Positions 33,834-42,406 of a stretch of DNA of 64,000 nt are shown here, piece after piece. How positions within the stretch are numbered: position 1 is the first letter of the stretch; each line of letters starts with the position of its first letter. A program made the position numbers and the translations under genes. Source of the stretch: Puia sp. (GTDB lineage Bacteria > Bacteroidota > Bacteroidia > Chitinophagales > Chitinophagaceae); NCBI GenBank assembly GCA_031292515.1, contig JARLGZ010000269.1, positions 62,001 through 126,000 of the forward strand, given 5' to 3'. A model generated the notes under the pieces. The model was given only the letters and a program-made list of their open reading frames with translations, made no database searches and had not been told where the DNA came from.

Positions 33834-34565
33834 ATGACTCCAACAGAAAAGAATCCGGCGACGACGAATCCGACAGCAACGAATCTTCCGGGATCGACCC
33901 CGATAGCCGCAAACCCGGCAGCCACAAGCCCGATAGCGGCCATCCGGAAAGAGTATAAGAGACAGTCACTTTCCGAACAAGACATCCTTTCTGATCCCAT
34001 CGGACAGTTTGAAAAATGGTGGAACGAGGCCCTGCAGTCACAGATTGACGAAGTAAATGCCATGACGCTTTCCACGGCGTCGGCGGCCGGAGAACCCGAT
34101 GCCAGGATCGTCCTGCTAAAAGGATTCGATAAGACAGGCTTCACGTTTTTTACAAACTATAATAGCGCCAAGGGACACGAGCTCCTCGAAAATCCGCATG
34201 CCTGCCTGGTCTTTTTCTGGAAAGAGCTGGAGCGGCAGATAAGAATAAAAGGCCCCGTGGAAAAACTAGAGCCGCGGGAAAGCGACGACTATTTTAGCAG
34301 CAGGCCCGCAGGTAGCCGGATAGGTGCCTGGAGCTCACCCCAAAGCCAGCTCATAGAAAGCAGGGAATGGCTGGAACAACAGGAGAAGGAAAGGCTGGAA
34401 GAGTTCAGGGGAAAAGAGATCCTTCGGCCCCCTCATTGGGGCGGGTACCGCCTGACCCCCCATACCATAGAATTCTGGCAGGGAAGACCAAACCGCCTTC
34501 ATGACAGGATCCTCTATACGATCGGCGGGAAAGGCGACTGGAAAATCGGGCGACTGGCGCCGTGA
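33834..34565 (+). CDS. pdxH: Pyridoxamine/pyridoxine 5'-phosphate oxidase
   Basis: A 243 aa FMN enzyme that oxidises PNP/PMP to pyridoxal phosphate. Core motifs: AMTLSTASAAGEPDARIVLLKGFDKTGFTFFTNYNSAKG, ACLVFFWKELERQIRIKGPVEKL, SRIGAWSSPQSQ, PHWGGYRLTPHTIEFWQGRPNRLHDR. Start at 33834 (MTPTEKN); the track start at 33681 lies within the upstream gene. Between the start and the core are six pentapeptide-like units (NPATT, NPTAT, NLPGS, TPIAA, NPAAT, SPIAA) that extend the protein beyond the usual ~215 aa. The stop codon abuts a heptanucleotide array. Confidence 0.94.
   Translation: MTPTEKNPATTNPTATNLPGSTPIAANPAATSPIAAIRKEYKRQSLSEQDILSDPIGQFEKWWNEALQSQIDEVNAMTLSTASAAGEPDARIVLLKGFDKTGFTFFTNYNSAKGHELLENPHACLVFFWKELERQIRIKGPVEKLEPRESDDYFSSRPAGSRIGAWSSPQSQLIESREWLEQQEKERLEEFRGKEILRPPHWGGYRLTPHTIEFWQGRPNRLHDRILYTIGGKGDWKIGRLAP
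33852..33941 (+). repeat. 15-bp tandem repeat within the pdxH 5' coding region
   Basis: Six degenerate 15-bp units, in frame, encoding Pro/Ala/Thr-rich pentapeptides between the PdxH start and its catalytic core. Confidence 0.75.
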
Positions 34566-34566
34566 T

Positions 34567-34615
34567 GGTGGGTAGTGAGTAGTCAGTAGTCAGTGGTGAG
34601 TAGTCAGTGGTGAGA
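34567..34615 (+). repeat. Heptanucleotide array at the pdxH 3' end (7 units)
   Basis: GGTGGGT, AGTGAGT, AGTCAGT twice, GGTGAGT, AGTCAGT, GGTGAGA, starting one base after the pdxH TGA. The inverted partner is at 34880-34907. Confidence 0.85.
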
Positions 34616-34879
34616 CCGTCGTAAGACGGTCAATCGAGACCGATGAAGAGACCTTGAGATCGAGATAAATCGACGAAACTCGGGATCTACGGGGGCAAAT
34701 GAAAGGCATCGTGGGCGGGATAATAGTCGGCGGTAAGTGCCGTTGGAGTGATAAACAGACAATAAAACGGGAGTCGCCGGTAATGAACGATAAATGACGG
34801 TAATAAGAAGCCTTAAATGTAAGCAGTCAGTCGGGAACGGGGAGTAAGCATCTATTAAGCCTAAAACTTTAATAAAGCT
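34616..34879. other. Interior of the heptanucleotide-bounded element
   Basis: About 260 bp without a credible ORF. It begins with a perfect ACCGTC-GTAA-GACGGT hairpin. I see no transposase or other coding signal. The interior does not resemble that of the element after asd. Confidence 0.5.
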
Positions 34880-34907
34880 ACTCACCATTCACCACTGACC
34901 ACTCACA
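34880..34907 (-). repeat. Heptanucleotide array facing the bTHX 3' end (4 units)
   Basis: Read on the minus strand: TGTGAGT, GGTCAGT, GGTGAAT, GGTGAGT. It lies 47 bp beyond the bTHX stop codon, in that gene's sense orientation. Confidence 0.8.
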
Positions 34908-34954
34908 AGTTATCAGACGATCTGCGATCAGCAACCCTTGGCCATCGGCCAGCG

Positions 34955-35083
34955 CTATTTCGCGTCCTTCTTCGCCGCGTCTTTCTTGGGAGCAGCCTTT
35001 TTAACAGGATTCGCAGGACGGCTCTTTCCAAAAGACCCCTTGAATATTTTTCCTTTCTTGGTTTTTTTATCACCTCTTCCCAT
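34955..35083 (-). CDS. 30S ribosomal protein bTHX
   Basis: A 42 aa very basic protein, MGRGDKKTKKGKIFKGSFGKSRP..., matching the Thx family first seen in Thermus and conserved in Bacteroidota. It has a Lys/Ala/Pro-rich tail. It sits in the head of the 30S subunit. The ORF-track version (72 aa) adds 30 upstream residues that read through the HU terminator; the start is the ATG at 35083. It lies downstream of the HU gene but after its terminator. Confidence 0.88.
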   Translation of the reverse strand: MGRGDKKTKKGKIFKGSFGKSRPANPVKKAAPKKDAAKKDAK

Positions 35084-35117
35084 AAAATGTTTTTTTATTG
35101 TATTCTTATCAAATAAA

Positions 35118-35150
35118 AAGCTCCGACACCTGTGCCCGGCGTCAGAGCTT
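35118..35150 (-). terminator. Intrinsic terminator after the HU gene
   Basis: Minus-strand stem AAGCTC-GAC / GTC-GAGCTT (one mismatch), followed by TTTTTA. Partial read-through into bTHX is possible. Confidence 0.75.
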
Positions 35151-35218
35151 ATAAGCTTTACCGGGCCCGTCAAAAAAAGCCTGATAAAACAAGAGGCATT
35201 CCTTGCAGGGATGCAGCA

Positions 35219-35488
35219 CTATAATTTCGCAGACAATTCTTTTCCTGCTTTGAACTTGGCTACTTTTTTAGCTTTGATCTTGATAACGGCACCGGTCTGA
35301 GGATTACGCCCGTTGCGCGCAGCTCTCTTCGAAACAGAAAAAGTACCGAAACCTACGAGGGTAACTTTACCGCCGCCTTTCAAAGTCTTGGTAACTGCTT
35401 CAACAAAAGAATCCAGGGAAGTATTTGCCTGAGTTTTTGTAATGCCAGCATCGTCGGCAATCTTTGTGATTAATTCAGCTTTGTTCAT
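35219..35488 (-). CDS. HU-family nucleoid protein
   Basis: An 89 aa histone-like protein with the full HU pattern: MNKAELITKIADDAGITKTQAN, VTLVGFGTFSVSKRAARNGRNPQTGAVIKIKAKKVAKFKAGKEL. The RNPQTG tip of the DNA-embracing arm is present. It bends and compacts DNA. It has a canonical promoter upstream and a terminator downstream. Confidence 0.95.
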   Translation of the reverse strand: MNKAELITKIADDAGITKTQANTSLDSFVEAVTKTLKGGGKVTLVGFGTFSVSKRAARNGRNPQTGAVIKIKAKKVAKFKAGKELSAKL

Positions 35489-35517
35489 AGTGTAATTTTT
35501 TAATTAATTAGCAGCAA

Positions 35518-35547
35518 CAAATATACCCGCTTTTTGAATCCGACAAA
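35518..35547 (-). promoter_or_regulatory. HU promoter, TTTG-N18-TATATTTG
   Basis: Minus strand: TTTG at 35547-35544, 18-bp spacer, TATATTTG at 35525-35518; a close match to the Bacteroidota consensus. Confidence 0.75.
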
Positions 35548-35548
35548 A

Positions 35549-35839
35549 TTTTTTTAACACTTTTCACAATTTGTACAAAAGGCCTATAAACCGCATTGGG
35601 AAAGGATTAGAACAAAATCAAAATATCCGGGATGCGATGAATGAGAGAATGCTGTCTCGTGAAATGCAGGCCAGCTGAGGGTTTGAAGCTTTGCATGCTG
35701 AAATCCTTGCCAGTGAAGGATTTGAAAGGAAGTTAATTTTAATTCAATAAACTTTTTTAATTCTTTTCCACAATTAGTGCACAGGTCGAAAATGGCATAT
35801 CCTGGGCGATAGCCGGGCGGAGCACGGCGTTCCCCCCAT
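35549..35839. other. Intergenic region between HU and DUF4286 genes
   Basis: No gene seen. A ~34-nt sequence just upstream of the HU promoter (35549-35582) recurs imperfectly at 35752-35785. A perfect 8-bp hairpin AAATCCTT/AAGGATTT lies at 35701-35723. Confidence 0.5.
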
Positions 35840-36151
35840 CTATTCCGTCTCCACCAATTCCATCACCGTATGGAAAGTGATACATTTGTCGCCCCATTTA
35901 TTCGCCGTTTCCTGTCTGAACAGGGAGGCGAAGCCTTCGTTGTAGAGGCGGTATCTTTCTGTATCCGTGGTGAAGAACTGGATCGTAAAACCGGGGCCGT
36001 CCGTGTCATCCTGTTCCAGCAGGCGATACATTTTAAAGTCGTCGAAGAATCCCGTGGCCAGCATGGCGGGGATCTGTTTGTCCAGTTGCCAGACCAGCCA
36101 CTCTTCAAGGATGCTCCAATCTATTTTTATACTCGTATTATAAGCGATCAT
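35840..36151 (-). CDS. DUF4286 family protein
   Basis: A 103 aa protein starting at MIAYNTSIKIDWSILEEWLVWQLDKQIPAML. The pattern YN-x-(T/V)-KID ... W ... IP-x-(M/L)-ATG-FFDDFKMYRLL fits DUF4286, a small ferredoxin-fold-like family of Bacteroidota with unknown function. The longer ORF start at 36244 adds residues without family character. Confidence 0.75.
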   Translation of the reverse strand: MIAYNTSIKIDWSILEEWLVWQLDKQIPAMLATGFFDDFKMYRLLEQDDTDGPGFTIQFFTTDTERYRLYNEGFASLFRQETANKWGDKCITFHTVMELVETE

Positions 36152-36251
36152 CGTTTGTCTTTTGTAACCTGTTTCATGCTTCGCCTTCCTTCGCAGAATA
36201 GCGTCTCCCGTTGAACAGTTCTCCTGCGATTTTGTTCTCAACACCCTCTTA

Positions 36252-37529
36252 TCACCTGTCGCGGTCTGTCTTTTGTCGCTCCGTGATGGACTGTATCATC
36301 CGGAAACTGAGAAGACCCAACAACAGGAGTACCACTGCCAGGACCAGCCAGAGCCAACCGCCTGAGGTCTTTTTTTGCTCAGTGGGCGGCTTTTCCAAAA
36401 GGACGATCCTTTCCGGAAGTCCCGCCGTCATTACCTGCGGATTGGCCATAAGGCTGTCATCTGCGGCGGTAAGATCATAGTCCGGGCTGAGGGCGCTGCT
36501 GTTGCCAGTCAGCAAGGTATAGCTATTCCCCGCCTGAAGATAAGCGAGCAGGTATTGGTTTAACTGGTAGCTTTCCGCCTCCCGTATCGTCAACGGGGGG
36601 TTGTCTCCATTGTCGATGTCTATCAGCAGTTGACTGGTCTTGACGGAGGGAATCCGGAAAGTACCGTTGGAAGGTGAGAGTTCTATTTCCGCCACTCTTC
36701 TTCCGTCGGCCATATTGCCCGCATAGACCCAGGCTTTCCTTTTATAAAATACGGGTCCCCGTATATGCAGCACTACCTGGTCGATAAAATAAGATGCGTC
36801 ATAATGCAATCCGATATAGGAGTGTTTGTCCGCGCTGTCCCGTTGAACAATGGCAGGGTCGGGAATCGATAGATATTTCCCATTGACGGAATTGCTTGTG
36901 TAGATGCCGGCCCCGAGGATTTTTATAGGAAGCTTGCCCCTGTCTTCGATCTTCATCCGGAAGAAACGATAACGCGACGGCGGGAAGGAGATCGATTGTA
37001 CATGGTATTCCCGGGTATTGCTATTAGCCTCTTCCAAAGCGATGGATTCCCGGATCACATACCAGTGATTCCGGTCATCACTCCCGCTCAACGTGGCTTT
37101 TCGGTCGGCACTGTAATTGCTGACTTGCAGCAACAGGGATCCTATCAGCGTATCTGCCTTATTGCCGACAACCAGTTCGGTCGTGCTATCCTCCCGCTTT
37201 GCATTGAAAAGAACGGGAAACGGCTGGAAAGTCTGCGAAGAGAACAGCGGGAGATCGGATTTCAGCACATAGGGGACATACTTGCCGTCTCCGCCGGCGA
37301 TACGTATATCCGACCGATCCTCTTTGCAGGTGGCGAGCAGCCGGGGAGCCAGGGTAATCTTATAAAAGCCGTCTTTGCCGGCCTGTCCTAAAACAGCATG
37401 ATAAAGGAAGGGTTCCTGCCCCTGGCTGCGCGCTATCGACAAAATCACCGCGATGCCACCACCCGCTTTCCTCAGGGAATCTTTTATAGAGGGGATATTC
37501 ATTATTTTTTTATTCATTTTTCTTTTCAC
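36252..37529 (-). CDS. DUF3999-type exported/membrane protein
   Basis: A 425 aa protein with an N-terminal hydrophobic segment (GGGIAVILSIARSQGQ), a long beta-rich extracytoplasmic part, and one C-terminal membrane span (GGWLWLVLAVVLLLLGLLSF, ~390-410) with a short basic tail. The layout and its overlap with a DUF2339 gene match DUF3999. The jelly-roll-like segments (FPPSRYRFFRMKIEDRG, YIGLHYDASYFIDQVVLHIRG) suggest binding of carbohydrate or polymer; function unknown. It overlaps the upstream DUF2339 gene by 20 bp. Confidence 0.72.
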   Translation of the reverse strand: MKRKMNKKIMNIPSIKDSLRKAGGGIAVILSIARSQGQEPFLYHAVLGQAGKDGFYKITLAPRLLATCKEDRSDIRIAGGDGKYVPYVLKSDLPLFSSQTFQPFPVLFNAKREDSTTELVVGNKADTLIGSLLLQVSNYSADRKATLSGSDDRNHWYVIRESIALEEANSNTREYHVQSISFPPSRYRFFRMKIEDRGKLPIKILGAGIYTSNSVNGKYLSIPDPAIVQRDSADKHSYIGLHYDASYFIDQVVLHIRGPVFYKRKAWVYAGNMADGRRVAEIELSPSNGTFRIPSVKTSQLLIDIDNGDNPPLTIREAESYQLNQYLLAYLQAGNSYTLLTGNSSALSPDYDLTAADDSLMANPQVMTAGLPERIVLLEKPPTEQKKTSGGWLWLVLAVVLLLLGLLSFRMIQSITERQKTDRDR

Positions 37530-39912
37530 CGTCCTCCGCGATAAGGATCTTTCTGAGCCGCTGATACATGAAGGACACGACCAGCAGCAATACGCCCAGG
37601 CAAAAGAACGCAGCGATCTTTCCCGTCACGGGAATATCGCGGATATCGAAGAGGAATAATTTTAGCAATGTAATGGAGAACAGGCTCAAAGAGATGATGC
37701 GAAGAGGCCTGAATTTGTTGCGCATGCCGGCCCACATAAAACCGAATGAGCAAAGCCCCCACAAAACCGGCAGGCCGGCCTTTATATAGACCTGTTGTAT
37801 ATAGGCGAATGAAAGCCGCGGGCTATGGAAAAGCTGGTTGACAATGAGCTGGATCTCCGCGCTGAGAAAAATCACGGTTACGGCGCAGGACAACCAGGTC
37901 ACGAAAGGCAAAGAGGCTCCCAAACTCATTTTCCCATTTCTTATCCATCCGGTCAGCCGGACAATCATCCCGGCGACCAGCAGGGCCCCTGCCCAATGAG
38001 CCATGAAATGAACGGAATAGAGGCCGGATGACAATATGGTTGTCTGGATCTTATAGACATCGGAAATAAATAACAGGTAAAGAACGATGTTGTACACCAA
38101 TAGCCAGGAGCCGTATCGCATGTCAGGGAACCAATTCCACTGACTGGCCGCATAGGAGATAATCGTGGACCAGCCCAATACATACAATAAGAGATAGAGT
38201 TCGGCCAGGCTGGTATGGGGATGATAATAGCTGAACTGGTGATGGATCTCCAGGATGCCGCCTCCAAACATCAGGAAAATTCCGATGACGATCGTAGCAT
38301 AACGAGCCATCCTGATACCGTTTCCAGGGCCTTCTTTTTTCCGGTTAACACCCTGTAGCCTGAACAAAGCATAACAGCACAGGGCTGCATACAGGGTTGT
38401 CATCAGACCCTTATTGAATACGACCGGCAGGAGGACAGATACGGAGCCGTAGACATTTTCCCAATCCATAAACAGGCTTATGAGCATGGCCGACCATACG
38501 AGCAGGCAGGCGGCTCCGAGGATCCGGATTCCGGATTTTGTAAACAACCAATACAGGACCACCGATTCGGAAGCCCAGAAGAGGGTTATATAATGACCGT
38601 TCAACTGAATCGGGGCCGTAAGCGAAATAAAGCTCAAGGTGATACCGATGAGCAGGTAGAGAATATTGGTATCCACTTTTTTCTTGCGGAACAGAAAATA
38701 AGAAGCCGCCAGGTTGAACAAAGCCATAGAAGCACTGAACAGCCCGAGCCGGCCATCTTCATGAAGTTGTTTCAGCAGGTAGAGCCCCGCAGCGGAATAG
38801 ACACAGGTATTCGCCAGCAGGATGCCGAAATCGGAAGCGATAAAACGCTTATTTCCCCGTACCGTATGCGCGATATTGATGGCAAAGAAAAGCACATAAA
38901 ATAGCGTGGCGAACAATAGCCCGTCCCGGTAGACCTTGAGTGCCACCGGATCGCCGAGAGTAAACAACCAGGATGAAAAAAGCAGGATGGTAAAGACAAA
39001 AGCCAGCAGGTTGAGGAGCCGCCACGCTTTAAAATATGCGATCACCAGCAAACCGGTATTCAGGATCAGCAGGTAGAGGAACAGGGAGATATAATCCCCA
39101 CTCCCGTTGCTGGCCATAAAAGGAGATGCAAAACCTCCGACCAGTGCGATGACCGCCAGCTCCTGCCGCTCATACAGCAGGGATAGCAGGACGGCAAACC
39201 CGGTGATGACAAGCATGATGATAAAAGCCACTAGCTGCCCGAACAACGCATATTGATGGAAAGCCAGCGCGACACTGAAATAAAGGATGGCCAATCCCCC
39301 GCCTACCAGTACCGAGCTGAAAGCCTTGTAGCTATTTCGCATCCGGTGGGCCAGCGCGATCAGGATACCCCCGCAAAGCAAGCCGATACCTACCCGCCCG
39401 ATGGGACCGATCCAGTCGTTGTCGATGGCATATTTTACAAAGAACCCGATCGCGAGTACCAGGATGGCGATACCGATCTTCGAGACGAGATTTTCGCCGA
39501 TAAATTTTTCGAGATCCGGATGGCGCTCAAAAAACCCGGGTTCGGAATGGGCATTCTGCAAAACGGGTGGAACGGGGACAGACTGCTGACCCGAACCGAT
39601 CTTCATCAATGGATCACCTGTCTCGCCGGATCTTACAGCTGCCGGAGATTCCACCAGAGATTTCGCCGGAGACTGCGTTGGAGCTTGTGCCGGAGAGTGT
39701 TTCGGGGATTGTTCCCCGGGAGTCACGACGGTCTTTTCCTCCTTTTCCTTCGTCTCCATTTTTGTCTCCATTCCCCGAACGAACCGGTCGAGTTGCGCCT
39801 GTAGACGGCGGATCTCTTCTTCCAGGTTTGTGATGCGATCCCCGACCCTCTTCCGCAAAGAGAGGATCACCCCGAGGATGATAAAAAAGAGTAAAATGAT
39901 GATCGCATCCAT
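37510..39912 (-). CDS. DUF2339 polytopic membrane protein
   Basis: An 800 aa protein with a cytoplasmic N-terminus holding a short coiled coil (ITNLEEEIRRLQAQLDRF) and a Thr/Pro/Ser-rich linker (~60-110), then the conserved FFERHPDLEKFIGENLVSKIGIAILVLAIGFFVKYAIDNDWIG, followed by about 20 membrane segments. This matches DUF2339. The pair DUF2339-DUF3999 recurs in many Gram-negative bacteria, which points to one envelope complex. Function not established. Confidence 0.82.
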   Translation of the reverse strand: MDAIIILLFFIILGVILSLRKRVGDRITNLEEEIRRLQAQLDRFVRGMETKMETKEKEEKTVVTPGEQSPKHSPAQAPTQSPAKSLVESPAAVRSGETGDPLMKIGSGQQSVPVPPVLQNAHSEPGFFERHPDLEKFIGENLVSKIGIAILVLAIGFFVKYAIDNDWIGPIGRVGIGLLCGGILIALAHRMRNSYKAFSSVLVGGGLAILYFSVALAFHQYALFGQLVAFIIMLVITGFAVLLSLLYERQELAVIALVGGFASPFMASNGSGDYISLFLYLLILNTGLLVIAYFKAWRLLNLLAFVFTILLFSSWLFTLGDPVALKVYRDGLLFATLFYVLFFAINIAHTVRGNKRFIASDFGILLANTCVYSAAGLYLLKQLHEDGRLGLFSASMALFNLAASYFLFRKKKVDTNILYLLIGITLSFISLTAPIQLNGHYITLFWASESVVLYWLFTKSGIRILGAACLLVWSAMLISLFMDWENVYGSVSVLLPVVFNKGLMTTLYAALCCYALFRLQGVNRKKEGPGNGIRMARYATIVIGIFLMFGGGILEIHHQFSYYHPHTSLAELYLLLYVLGWSTIISYAASQWNWFPDMRYGSWLLVYNIVLYLLFISDVYKIQTTILSSGLYSVHFMAHWAGALLVAGMIVRLTGWIRNGKMSLGASLPFVTWLSCAVTVIFLSAEIQLIVNQLFHSPRLSFAYIQQVYIKAGLPVLWGLCSFGFMWAGMRNKFRPLRIISLSLFSITLLKLFLFDIRDIPVTGKIAAFFCLGVLLLVVSFMYQRLRKILIAEDGEKKNE

Positions 39913-40017
39913 GACAGGCTATCTTTGTGAAAGATAAAGATAGAAGGCGAAATCGGCAAGTACAAGAGAAATGGGAGGGAGTTAGGGCGCATAGCCCGGA
40001 TTCAGCCAGGGAAAGCC

Positions 40018-40083
40018 GGTCATGGCAACCCCAAACCCGGGTCATCGTGAGCCCAAACCGGGGTCATGGCAGGTTCAATTCGA
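40018..40083. repeat. 22-bp tandem repeat at the xth 3' end
   Basis: Two good 22-bp units (40018-40039, 40040-40061; GGTCATGGCAACCCCAAACC-type) and a partial third that contains the xth stop codon. Confidence 0.7.
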
Positions 40084-40843
40084 GGTAGACGGGACAATGG
40101 TCGCTCTGCTTTACATCCGGGTAGATATCCGCCCCGGTCAAATTCTTTTGAAGGGTGTCCGTCACGTTTATATAATCGATCCTCCATCCCTTGTTCTGCT
40201 GTCTAACGGTGGGAAACCTTTGGCTCCACCAACTGTAACGGTGCGGTTCGGGATGGAATTGCCGGAATGCATCGATCCACCCGGCAGCCAGGAGCCGATC
40301 CATCCAGGCCCTTTCCGGCGGTAAAAAGCCCGATGAATTTTTATTGCCTTTCGGATCATGGATATCTATTTCCCGGTGGGCGATATTATAGTCTCCGCAG
40401 AGGATCAGCCGGGGATGCTCCTGTTTCAGCTTTTCGAGGTAGAGAAAGAATTCCTCCAGCCAGTGATATTTGAACGCTTGTCTTTCCTCGCCGGAACTGC
40501 CGGACGGAAAGTAAGCATTGATCAGCCTGAGGGGACCGAAATCCAGCTGGATCACCCTTCCCTCGTCGTCGCTTACCTGGTGGCCCGTTCCATATTCTAC
40601 ATGATCGGGGGTGATCTTTGTAAAGACCGCGACCCCGCTATAACCTTTTTTTTGGGCAGAGAACCAATAGTCCCGGAAGCCCAGATTGGTAAACTGCCTG
40701 TGGTCGACATTGTCCTTGTGAGCCTTTGTCTCCTGGAGACAAATGATATCAGCGGGGTTGGTCTTCAGCCATTCCATAAGACCCTTGTTCATGGCAGACC
40801 TTATGCCATTAACATTATAACTGACGATACGAAGTGAAGACAT
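40064..40843 (-). CDS. xth: Exodeoxyribonuclease III
   Basis: A 259 aa AP endonuclease/3'-exonuclease. Motifs: RIVSYNVNGIRSA, DIICLQETKA (metal Glu), YSGVAVFTK, LINAYFPSG, LILCGDYNIAHREIDIHDP, RIDYINVT, SDHCPVYLEL. The length and order match ExoIII. It acts in base-excision repair, which fits the glycosylase elsewhere in the window. Single gene on the minus strand, divergent from the LOG gene. Confidence 0.94.
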   Translation of the reverse strand: MSSLRIVSYNVNGIRSAMNKGLMEWLKTNPADIICLQETKAHKDNVDHRQFTNLGFRDYWFSAQKKGYSGVAVFTKITPDHVEYGTGHQVSDDEGRVIQLDFGPLRLINAYFPSGSSGEERQAFKYHWLEEFFLYLEKLKQEHPRLILCGDYNIAHREIDIHDPKGNKNSSGFLPPERAWMDRLLAAGWIDAFRQFHPEPHRYSWWSQRFPTVRQQNKGWRIDYINVTDTLQKNLTGADIYPDVKQSDHCPVYLELNLP

Positions 40844-40909
40844 ACCTTAGTTTGCATTAAATTTGAAGCGCTGCAATTTACAATTTGTCAATAGACCAGC
40901 CTTGTTAAT

Positions 40910-41662
40910 ATGGAAAAAACAGACAGGATTATCCCGGCAAAAGAGCCTATCTACCTGGAAGGACCGCGGAGCCGCAGATATGAGTTGGGCTTTGCCTGGC
41001 AGGTATTCACCGAGTTCATCAAAGGATTCCGGACCCTTCATTTTGCAGGCCCCTGCATCACGGTTTTCGGCTCCGCCCGTTTCAAGGAAGACCATCCGGA
41101 CTATCAATATGCGCGGGAATTTGGCGGCCTGATTGCCGGGATGGGCATGACTACCATGACAGGAGGTGGTCCGGGCATCATGGAAGCTGCCAACCGGGGC
41201 GCCTTTGAGCAGGGGGGGGCTTCGGTCGGTTGCAATATCAAGCTTCCCTTTGAACAGCAGCCCAACCCTTATGTGCAGACGTCCATCACCTTCGATCACT
41301 TTTTTGTGAGAAAGACGATGATGATAAAATACTCCTATGCATTTATCATCATGCCGGGAGGATTTGGGACGATGGACGAGTTCTTCGAGACGCTGACGAT
41401 GGTACAAACCAAGACCTTATTGCAGTTTCCGATCGTATTGTTCGGCAAGGAATACTACCGGGAACTCTGGGAATATATGGAATACATGGCGCAGCAGGGG
41501 ACGATCTCGAAAGAGGATCTTTCCCTGGTCATGCTTACCGACAGCACCCGTGAGGCCATGGAACACATCATGACCTTTATAAATAAGAATTACAAGGCCC
41601 GTCCCCGAAAGAGACTTTGGTGGTTGTTCGAAAAAAAAGCCAGGATTCCGTCCTCGAAATGA
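40910..41662 (+). CDS. LOG-family (TIGR00730) nucleotide phosphoribohydrolase
   Basis: A 250 aa Rossmann-fold protein with CITVFGSARF, MTGGGPGIMEAANRGA and the signature MPGGFGTMDEFFE. LOG proteins split nucleoside 5'-monophosphates or cytokinin ribotides into base and ribose 5-phosphate; in bacteria the role is often nucleotide salvage. It is followed directly, in the same frame after its stop, by a small membrane protein gene. Confidence 0.88.
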   Translation: MEKTDRIIPAKEPIYLEGPRSRRYELGFAWQVFTEFIKGFRTLHFAGPCITVFGSARFKEDHPDYQYAREFGGLIAGMGMTTMTGGGPGIMEAANRGAFEQGGASVGCNIKLPFEQQPNPYVQTSITFDHFFVRKTMMIKYSYAFIIMPGGFGTMDEFFETLTMVQTKTLLQFPIVLFGKEYYRELWEYMEYMAQQGTISKEDLSLVMLTDSTREAMEHIMTFINKNYKARPRKRLWWLFEKKARIPSSK

Positions 41663-41695
41663 TTAGGATTCCTGCATATCCGCTATGCGCGCAAT

Positions 41696-42028
41696 ATGCT
41701 GTTTATCGTCGCCGGCATCCAGTTGCTCGGCCTGTTCGGTATAAAAGCCGCCGAAGGCCCCGAAAGAACGCTCACCGTCGGCATCGTCGTTTTTATTGCA
41801 CTGGTATTTGCCGGCCTGGGCTTATGGACAAAGAAGAAGCCCTATGCAGCCATTCTGACGGCCCTGATCTTTTACGGCGCCCTGCTGATCCTGGACGCGG
41901 TCTTTGAGCCGGCCAGCCTATTTAGTGGCCTCCTGCTAAAGATCGGGATCATCGTCGCTCTGATATCAGGCCTTCGCAATGCGAAAGAAGGAGAGGACTT
42001 GAAAAAGACATTCGGCCAGGACCAGTAA
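41696..42028 (+). CDS. Small membrane protein (unknown)
   Basis: A 110 aa protein with about four hydrophobic segments (MLFIVAGIQLLGLFGI, TLTVGIVVFIALVFAGLGLW, AAILTALIFYGALLILDAV, LLLKIGIIVALISGL) and a charged C-terminal tail. No named family recognised. The reading frame is open back to the LOG stop codon, and a CTG start at 41672 (giving LHIRYARN- before the Met) is possible. Probably co-transcribed with the LOG gene. Confidence 0.65.
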   Translation: MLFIVAGIQLLGLFGIKAAEGPERTLTVGIVVFIALVFAGLGLWTKKKPYAAILTALIFYGALLILDAVFEPASLFSGLLLKIGIIVALISGLRNAKEGEDLKKTFGQDQ

Positions 42029-42091
42029 TAGGCCGGTAGCTTCGAAATAACGGCATCAATGCATATGATTAGCTTTGTACGAATCGCCTGT

Positions 42092-42406
42092 TAGCCATAT
42101 CGCATCGGCGCTGTAATTAATTACCGCAATGGCGACAGCATGGGATAGCAGCTTGCGTTCGCCGGGTGACAACTTATGTATCTAGCTAATTTTGCGGTAA
42201 AATAAGACCTCCTGCGACATCGCGTCCGGCGCAAGCTTCGGCAGACGATAAAGACATTCCAAAGCATAACAGCTGGGTGGAATATCCGGTAACGTGCTGC
42301 AGGCAGCTGCACGTCATGTACTTATCGGAAGAACTAAAACAATCCTCGATAGCCATTCAAAGGTCATCCATATCTTGATTACGTCTGCGCCGAGACGATA
42401 TGGCTA
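42092..42406. mobile_element. MITE-like element with 22-bp terminal inverted repeats
   Basis: The ends 42092-42113 and 42385-42406 are inverted copies with 19 of 22 bases identical (beginning TAGCCATATCG). The interior has a TTACCGCAA/TTGCGGTAA inverted repeat, an ACGTGC/GCACGT hairpin, and no credible ORF. No transposase is present, so at most it is a non-autonomous or decayed element. Confidence 0.45.

Noticed and set aside
35752-35785. DnaA box / replication origin near HU
   Set aside because: One TGTGGAAAA-like match only; no cluster of boxes and no dnaA or origin-type genes nearby.
39918-39936. TATCTTTG box on the plus strand between DUF2339 and xth
   Set aside because: No plus-strand gene follows; it is part of a TATCTTT/AAAGATA palindrome and could serve neither gene with normal geometry.
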